DNA from: Hydrogenophaga sp.
GTDB lineage: Bacteria > Pseudomonadota > Gammaproteobacteria > Burkholderiales > Burkholderiaceae_C
Reading direction: 5' to 3'
NCBI RefSeq assembly: GCF_014773545.1
Contig: NZ_SDDV01000001.1
Location: 62,001-126,000 of the forward strand
Length of the DNA: 64,000 nucleotides
Both the position numbers and the translations under genes were made by a program. Below, piece after piece: positions 58,726 through 64,000 of the stretch (position 1 is the stretch's first letter; every line of letters starts with the position of its first letter). Below the pieces are notes generated by a model, which saw nothing but the letters and a program-made list of their open reading frames with translations, had not been told where the DNA came from and did no database searches.

Positions 58726-59430
58726 ATGAATGCATCCACTCGCTGTGTTCTCCCGAGTGACGCGCCCGCAGACGGCCGTGCAGTGCGCCGGCGTGCGATC
58801 AAGCCGCTGCAAAAGGGGCAGCAGACCCGCTGCGCCATCGTTGAAGCGGCGCTTGGTCTGGCGACGCAGATCGGCCTTGAAGGTCTGTCCATCGGCGCGC
58901 TGGCCGCTCTCATGCACATGAGCAAGTCGGGTGTGTTTGCCCACTTTGGTTCACGCGAGGAGTTGCAGGTTTCGGTGGTGCGCGAATACCACGTGCGTTT
59001 CGAGGCCGAGGTGTTCTACCCCGCCTTGAGCGCGCCGCGCGGGCTGCCACGTCTGCGCGCACTGTTTGATAACTGGATGCAGCGCACCTCGGTCGAAATC
59101 GATTCGGGTTGCATCTACATCAGCGGCGCAATCGAGTTCGAGGAGCGTGCCGGGCCGGTGCGTGAAGCCTTGGCGGCTTCGGTCAACGCCTGGCTGGCGG
59201 CGCTGCGCCACGCGGTCGGTCTGGCCGTCGCGCAAGGTCACCTGGACGCCGCCACCGACGGCGAGCAAATGGCGTTTGAAATGCACGCCTTGATTCTTGC
59301 GCTGCACTACGAAGCCCGGTTTTTGCGCCATCACGATGCGCTGCGCCGCACCCGTAGCGCTTTTGAAGGCCTGGTGCAACGCCACGCCAACGCCGCTTTT
59401 GTCCGGGTCGATGCGCTGGCGTCGGCTTGA
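58726..59430 (+). CDS. TetR-family regulator, probable fatty-acid regulator
   Basis: A 234-aa protein with an HTH at about 45-90 (CAIVEAALGLATQIGLEGLS, IGALAALMHMSKSGVFAHFG), a TetR pattern common in regulators with an extra C-terminal domain (YISGAIEFEERAGPV). It is 36 bases upstream of an acyl-CoA dehydrogenase gene and has a palindromic operator in its own leader. It probably represses the beta-oxidation genes until acyl-CoA or a related ligand binds. Confidence 0.88.
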   Translation: MNASTRCVLPSDAPADGRAVRRRAIKPLQKGQQTRCAIVEAALGLATQIGLEGLSIGALAALMHMSKSGVFAHFGSREELQVSVVREYHVRFEAEVFYPALSAPRGLPRLRALFDNWMQRTSVEIDSGCIYISGAIEFEERAGPVREALAASVNAWLAALRHAVGLAVAQGHLDAATDGEQMAFEMHALILALHYEARFLRHHDALRRTRSAFEGLVQRHANAAFVRVDALASA

Positions 59431-59466
59431 ACTTTTTTCCCCGTCGTTTCATTCCAGGAGTTTTCC

Positions 59467-61272
59467 ATGCCTGTTTACAACCCGCCGCTGCGCGATATGC
59501 AGTTCGTGATGCACGAAGTGCTCAAGGTCACGGACGATTTCAAGACCATGCCGCAGCACGCCGAGGTTGATGCCGACACCATCAACGCGGTGCTCGAAGA
59601 AGCCGGCAAGTTTGCCTCCGAGGTGATTTTCCCGCTCAACATCAGCGGCGATACCGAGGGCTGCACGCTGGACCAGCGCACGCATGAAGTCAAGACGCCC
59701 AGCGGTTTCAAAGAGGCATATCAGCGCTACGTCGACAACGGCTGGGCGGCGCTGAGTTGTGACCCAGCCTACGGCGGCCAGGGTCTGCCGCTGGTGCTCA
59801 ACCAGTGCCTGTACGAAATGCTGAATTCGGCCAATCAGTCCTGGGCCATGTACCCGGGCCTGACGCACGGCGCCTACGCCTCGCTGCACACCCACGGCAC
59901 ACCCGAGCAGAAGGCGACCTACCTGGCCAAAATGAGCAGCGGCGAGTGGACTGGCACCATGTGCCTGACCGAACCGCACTGCGGCACCGACCTGGGCCTG
60001 ATGCGCAGCAAGGCCGAACCGCAGCCCGACGGTAGCTACACAATCAGCGGCAACAAAATTTTCATCAGCGCCGGCGAGCACGACATGGCCGCCAACATCA
60101 TCCACCTGGTGCTGGCACGCTTGCCCGATGCGCCGCCCGGCATCAAGGGGGTGAGCCTGTTCGTGGTGCCGAAGTTTCTGGTCAACGTCGACGGCAGTCT
60201 GGGCGCGCGCAACAGCGTCTACTGCGGTGGCCTGGAGCACAAGATGGGCATCCACGGCAACGCCACGGCGCAGATCGTGCTCGACGGCGCGGTAGGCACC
60301 CTGGTGGGCCAGCCGCACAAGGGCATGCAGGCCATGTTCGTGATGATGAACGCCGCCCGCCTGGGCGTGGGCAACCAGTCGCTCGGCCTGACCGAGGTGG
60401 CCTACCAGAACGCGCTGGCCTACGCCAAGGACCGCATCCAGATGCGCAGCCTCTCCGGCGTCAAGGCCAAGGACTTGGCCGCAGACCCGATCATCGTGCA
60501 CCCCGATGTGCGCAAGATGCTGCTGACCGCCAAGGCCTACGCCGAAGGCGGCCGCGCCCTGGCCATGTTCTGTTCGGTGCTGCTGGAGAAGGTGCACAAG
60601 CACCCCGACGAGGCCGTGCGCAAGGAGAGCGACGAACTGTTGTCATTGCTCACGCCCATCACCAAGGCCTTCCTGACCGACAACGGCTACCAGGCGGCGA
60701 CGATGTGCCAGCAGGTGTTCGGTGGTCACGGCTACATCAAGGAATGGGGCATGGAGCAGTTCGTGCGCGACGCCCGCATCAACATGATTTACGAAGGCAC
60801 CAACACCATCCAGAGCCTGGACCTGCTGGGCCGCAAGGTGCTGGGCAACAACGGCGCCACGCTCAGGAAATTCGGCAAGCTGGTCGGCGCGCTGGTGATG
60901 GAAGAGGGCGTCAACGAGAAGATGGCCGAGTTCATCAACCCGCTGGCGCTGCTGGGCGAGCAGATCACCAAGTTCACCATGGAGATCGGCTTCAAGGGCT
61001 TGCAGAACCCCGACGAGGTGGGCGCCGCAGCGGTGGACTATTTGCGCGTGGCCGGGCATCTGGTGTTCGGCTACTTCTGGGCCCGCATGGCGCAGGTGGC
61101 GCTGCAGCAGATCGCCGCTGGCAATACCGACCCGTTCTATGTGGCCAAGCTGCAGACGGCGCGCTTTTACTTTGCCAGGCTGTTCCCCGAGACCGCCACG
61201 CTGATGCGCACGGCGCGCAGCGGAGCCAAGGTCTTGATGGACACCGACGCGGCGCTGGCCGCAACCGTGTGA
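59467..61272 (+). CDS. Acyl-CoA dehydrogenase (FadE-like, with C-terminal extension)
   Basis: A 601-aa FAD enzyme for the first step of fatty-acid beta-oxidation. The N-terminal helical part is MPVYNPPLRDMQFVMHEVLK, the middle has MCLTEPHCGTDLGLMRSKAE and GNKIFISAGEHDM, and the C-terminal part has QVFGGHGYIKEWGMEQFVRD, IYEGTNTIQSLDLLGRKVL with the catalytic Glu, and a roughly 130-residue extension. It precedes a FadB/FadN-like gene by 10 bases. Confidence 0.94.
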   Translation: MPVYNPPLRDMQFVMHEVLKVTDDFKTMPQHAEVDADTINAVLEEAGKFASEVIFPLNISGDTEGCTLDQRTHEVKTPSGFKEAYQRYVDNGWAALSCDPAYGGQGLPLVLNQCLYEMLNSANQSWAMYPGLTHGAYASLHTHGTPEQKATYLAKMSSGEWTGTMCLTEPHCGTDLGLMRSKAEPQPDGSYTISGNKIFISAGEHDMAANIIHLVLARLPDAPPGIKGVSLFVVPKFLVNVDGSLGARNSVYCGGLEHKMGIHGNATAQIVLDGAVGTLVGQPHKGMQAMFVMMNAARLGVGNQSLGLTEVAYQNALAYAKDRIQMRSLSGVKAKDLAADPIIVHPDVRKMLLTAKAYAEGGRALAMFCSVLLEKVHKHPDEAVRKESDELLSLLTPITKAFLTDNGYQAATMCQQVFGGHGYIKEWGMEQFVRDARINMIYEGTNTIQSLDLLGRKVLGNNGATLRKFGKLVGALVMEEGVNEKMAEFINPLALLGEQITKFTMEIGFKGLQNPDEVGAAAVDYLRVAGHLVFGYFWARMAQVALQQIAAGNTDPFYVAKLQTARFYFARLFPETATLMRTARSGAKVLMDTDAALAATV

Positions 61273-61282
61273 AGGAAAACCC

Positions 61283-63682
61283 ATGAATAGATTTCAAGTA
61301 AAAAAAGTCGCCGTGCTCGGCGCGGGCGTGATGGGCGCGCAGATCGCGGCACATCTCGTCAACGTCAAGGTGCCGGTGGTCCTCTTTGACCTCCCTGCGA
61401 AAGAGGGCGCCAAAAACGGCATCGTCACCCGCGCGATCGAGAACCTGAAAAAACTCAAGCCCTCGCCGCTGGGCGTGGCCGCTGACGCCGACCTGATCGG
61501 TCAGGCCAACTACGAGGAGCATCTGGAACAGCTGCGCGGCTGCGACCTCATCATCGAGGCCATCGCCGAGCGCATGGACTGGAAGCTCGATCTCTACCGG
61601 AAGATCGCCCCGTTCGTCGCCGAGCACGCCATCGTGGCCAGCAACACCTCGGGCCTGTCGATCACCCAGCTGAGCGAGGGCCTGCCCGAGGCGATCAAGC
61701 CGCGCTTTTGCGGCATCCACTTCTTCAACCCGCCGCGCTACATGACGCTGGTGGAGCTGATCAACACGCCGAGCACCGAAGCCCAGATCCTCGATCACCT
61801 CGAAGCCTTTGTCACCAGCGGCCTGGGCAAGGGCGTGGTGCGCGCCAGGGACACGCCCAACTTCATCGCCAACCGCATCGGCATCGCCGGCATGCTGGCG
61901 ACCATGAAGGAGGTGGACAACTTTGGCCTGACGTATGACGTGGTCGACGATCTGACCGGCAAGCGCCTGGGCCGCGCCAGCAGCGGCACCTTCCGCACCG
62001 CCGACGTGGTGGGCCTGGACACCATGGCCCACGTGGTCAGGACGCTGCAGGACAACCTGAACGAGCAGACCGATCCGTTCTACGGCAGCTTCGGCACGCC
62101 GCCGGTGCTGGCCAGGCTGATCGAGCTGGGCAACCTGGGCCAGAAGGCCAAGGCCGGCTTCTTCAAGAAGGTGGGGCGCGACATCCTGCGCTTCGACCTG
62201 GACAGCGAGGACTACGTGCCCGCCGGTGAAAAGGCCGACGAGGTCTATGGCCGCATGCTCAAACGCCCGGCGGCCGAGCGCCTGAGGCTGCTGCGCGACA
62301 GCGAAGGGCCGCAGGGGCAATTTTTGTGGGCGATTTTGCGCAACGGTTTTCACTACGCCGCCGTGCACTTGGGCCAGATTGCCGAAACCGCGCGCGACGT
62401 GGACCAGGCCATGCGCTGGGGCTTCGGCATGAAGCAGGGCCCGTTCGAGCTCTGGCAGGAAGCCGGCTGGCTGGAGGTGGCGAAGATGGTCCAGCAGGAC
62501 ATCGCCGAAGGCAAGGCGCTGAGCAAAGCACCGCTGCCCGACTGGGTGTTCAAAGGTCCGGTGGCTGACGCGGGTGGCGTGCACACCGCACAGGGTTCGT
62601 GGAACCCTTCCAAGGGGGTGTTCGAAGCCCGTCGCTCGCTGCCGGTCCATGCGCGCCAGCACTTCCCCGAGCTGCTGCTGGGCGAGGCCGGGCCGAAGTT
62701 CGAAACGGCGGGCACCACCCTCGAAGAGAACGACAGCCTGCGCACCTGGACGCTGGACGGCCTGGTGCTGATCGCCAGCATCAAAACCAAGATGCACGCC
62801 ATCAGCCCCGAGGTCTGCGAGGGCCTGATGGCTGCGGTGGACCTCGCGGAGAAGGAATACCAGGGCCTGGTGATCTGGTCCGGCGACGAGCCCTTCAGCG
62901 CCGGTGCCGACCTGCAGGCCATGCTGCCGGCCTTCATGGCCGTGGGCGTGGCCGCCATCGAAGACGCCGAAGGCTTCATGCAGCAGGTGATGCTGCGCCT
63001 GCGCTACGCCAGCGTGCCGGTGGTGTCGGCCGTGCGCGGCCTGGCACTGGGTGGCGGCTGTGAGCTGGCGCTGCACAGCGCGCGCCGCGTGCTGCACATG
63101 GAAAGCTATGTCGGCCTGGTCGAAGTCGGCGTGGGCCTGGTGCCCGGCGCCGGGGGTCTGACTTACATCGCGCGCCGCGCGGCCGAGAACGCCGAAACCT
63201 CGACGGCCAAGGACCTGCTGCCGTTTCTGAGCGAGGGCTTCACCGCCGCGGCCATGGCCAAGGTCGGCACCAGCGCCATCGAATCGCGCCAGCTCGGCTA
63301 CGTGCTGCATTCCGATGTGATCGTGCCGCACAAAGACGAGCTGCTGTTCGTCGCCCTCAACGAAGCGAAAGCCATGTTTGCGAGCGGCTACCGCGCGCCG
63401 CACAAGCGCCTGTTCCCGGTCGCCGGACGCGACGGACGGGCCACCATCCTGGGCAGCCTGGTCAATATGCGCGACGGCGGCTTCATCAGCCCGCACGACT
63501 TCCACATCGCCGCGTTGATCGCGGGCGTGGTGACCGGCGGCGACGTCGAGGCGGGCACGCTGGTGAGCGAGGAATACCTGATGACGCTGGAGCGCCGTGC
63601 GTTCTGCTCTTTGATCGTGCACCCGAAGACGCAGGAGCGGATTCTGGGCATGCTCAACACCGGCAAACCGGTGCGCAACTGA
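61283..63682 (+). CDS. 3-Hydroxyacyl-CoA dehydrogenase/enoyl-CoA hydratase (FadN/FadB-like)
   Basis: A 799-aa bifunctional beta-oxidation protein. The N-terminal NAD-binding domain (VKKVAVLGAGVMGAQIAAHL, RFCGIHFFNPPRYMTLVELI, RDTPNFIANRIGIAGMLATM) is the 3-hydroxyacyl-CoA dehydrogenase. The C-terminal crotonase domain has FSAGADLQAMLPAF and ALGGGCELALHSARRVLHME with catalytic Glu residues. The order dehydrogenase-then-hydratase matches FadN. It is co-transcribed with the acyl-CoA dehydrogenase gene. Confidence 0.93.
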   Translation: MNRFQVKKVAVLGAGVMGAQIAAHLVNVKVPVVLFDLPAKEGAKNGIVTRAIENLKKLKPSPLGVAADADLIGQANYEEHLEQLRGCDLIIEAIAERMDWKLDLYRKIAPFVAEHAIVASNTSGLSITQLSEGLPEAIKPRFCGIHFFNPPRYMTLVELINTPSTEAQILDHLEAFVTSGLGKGVVRARDTPNFIANRIGIAGMLATMKEVDNFGLTYDVVDDLTGKRLGRASSGTFRTADVVGLDTMAHVVRTLQDNLNEQTDPFYGSFGTPPVLARLIELGNLGQKAKAGFFKKVGRDILRFDLDSEDYVPAGEKADEVYGRMLKRPAAERLRLLRDSEGPQGQFLWAILRNGFHYAAVHLGQIAETARDVDQAMRWGFGMKQGPFELWQEAGWLEVAKMVQQDIAEGKALSKAPLPDWVFKGPVADAGGVHTAQGSWNPSKGVFEARRSLPVHARQHFPELLLGEAGPKFETAGTTLEENDSLRTWTLDGLVLIASIKTKMHAISPEVCEGLMAAVDLAEKEYQGLVIWSGDEPFSAGADLQAMLPAFMAVGVAAIEDAEGFMQQVMLRLRYASVPVVSAVRGLALGGGCELALHSARRVLHMESYVGLVEVGVGLVPGAGGLTYIARRAAENAETSTAKDLLPFLSEGFTAAAMAKVGTSAIESRQLGYVLHSDVIVPHKDELLFVALNEAKAMFASGYRAPHKRLFPVAGRDGRATILGSLVNMRDGGFISPHDFHIAALIAGVVTGGDVEAGTLVSEEYLMTLERRAFCSLIVHPKTQERILGMLNTGKPVRN

Positions 63683-63684
63683 CC

Positions 63685-64000
63685 ATGAAGCCGACCGAGG
63701 CCGACGTGACTTACCCCCTCTCCCGCGTGCGGGAGAGGGTTGGGGTGAGGGCGCACGCCAAGGAGAAGGCGCGTGAATTGCGAGGTCAGATGACCGATGC
63801 CGAGAGCCTGTTGTGGCAACACCTTCGTGGTCGGCGCTTCCAGGATTTCAAGTTCCGCCGTCAGCGCCCGCTGGGTCCGTACATCCTGGACTTTGTGTGT
63901 CTGCAGGCGGGGTTGGTGATCGAGATCGACGGCGGCCAGCACGTTGAACAGGAAGCCTATGACCAGACGCGGACTGCGTTCATCGAAACCCAAGGCCACA
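63685..64000 (+). CDS. DUF559 endonuclease-like protein, C-terminus cut by window edge
   Basis: An open frame from ATG 63685 runs to the window end (105 codons): ELRGQMTDAESLLWQHLRGR, FQDFKFRRQRPLGPYILDFV and LVIEIDGGQHVEQEAYDQTR. This is the DUF559/Vsr-type endonuclease fold, with the core Asp in the DFV strand and the Glu/Asp in EIDGGQH. The first 25 codons are read out of a REP-like repeat (PLSRVRERVGVR), so the true start may be further in, such as ATG 63790. The function is unknown. Confidence 0.85.
   Translation, partial: MKPTEADVTYPLSRVRERVGVRAHAKEKARELRGQMTDAESLLWQHLRGRRFQDFKFRRQRPLGPYILDFVCLQAGLVIEIDGGQHVEQEAYDQTRTAFIETQGH
63715..63740. repeat. REP-like palindrome at start of the DUF559 gene
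   Basis: CCCTCTCCCGC pairs with GCGGGAGAGGG around a short loop, followed by TTGGGGTGAGGG. This is a widespread extragenic palindrome family of proteobacteria, and it is often found directly in front of DUF559 genes. Confidence 0.7.

Noticed and set aside
60992-63622. 876-codon minus-strand open frame opposite the FadN-like gene
   Set aside because: Antisense shadow; the plus strand encodes a full-length bifunctional beta-oxidation protein.

Overview
The window is GC-rich, densely coded bacterial DNA from a chemolithoautotrophic betaproteobacterium, most likely Burkholderiales. A Thiomonas-like organism or an autotrophic Comamonadaceae relative fits best. This rests on gene content only: an alpha-carboxysome with form IA RuBisCO, a carboxysome-linked PII protein of the CPII type described from Thiomonas, a persulfide dioxygenase-rhodanese fusion, a fused ThiD-ThiE, split transhydrogenase subunits and a Baf-type pantothenate kinase. 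No rRNA or tRNA was seen, so the taxonomic call is an inference.

Layout. 1-8460 holds housekeeping genes: a left-truncated hypothetical gene, shikimate genes (aroC, aroQ, aroE) with an MFS permease, a sulfur module (CsoR-family repressor plus persulfide dioxygenase-rhodanese), coaX, an acyl-CoA-binding protein and an M20 amidohydrolase. 8465-8974 is a decayed Tn5/IS4-type transposase. 9064-15142 (minus) is a complete thiamine operon, thiC-thiO-thiS-thiG-thiDE, behind a TPP riboswitch. 15230-19590 has dcd, a fatty-acid desaturase, a DEAD-box helicase and apaH.

19637-35085 is the carbon-fixation core. A cbbR is divergent from cbbL-cbbS-csoS2-csoSCA-csoS4A-csoS4B-csoS1-ferritin-like-acRAF-(mcdA remnant)-mcdB-cbbQ-cbbO-csoS1D. 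The same strand continues into an SbtA-type bicarbonate transporter, its CPII partner, a trypsin-like protease and an unknown 100-aa protein. A 165-bp inverted-repeat element separates this from a second cbbR (minus). That cbbR is divergent from the Calvin-cycle genes cbbY-rpe-fbp-prk and, after a 250-bp repeat-filled gap, tkt-gph-gap-pgk-fba. A second PII/SbtA pair follows (46431-47906), in reverse gene order and with a terminator-like hairpin between the two genes. Together these supply inorganic carbon uptake, CO2 conversion inside the shell, RuBisCO assembly and activation, regeneration of RuBP and removal of inhibitory sugar phosphates.

48151-64000 returns to general functions: ssb, a DUF3422 protein, mnmA, a DODA-type dioxygenase, arfB, a NudJ-like hydrolase, pntAA-pntAB-pntB, two TetR regulators, argB, a beta-oxidation pair (acyl-CoA dehydrogenase and a FadB/FadN-type protein) and a right-truncated DUF559 gene that starts inside a REP-like palindrome.

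Most notable items: mcdA, which positions carboxysomes, has lost most of its coding sequence in frame while its partner mcdB is intact. Two Sbt/PII modules are present, one with a serine protease and an unknown small protein in the carboxysome gene string. There is a lone type I-C-like CRISPR repeat without an array, and a family of shared short repeats in the Calvin-cycle operon gaps.
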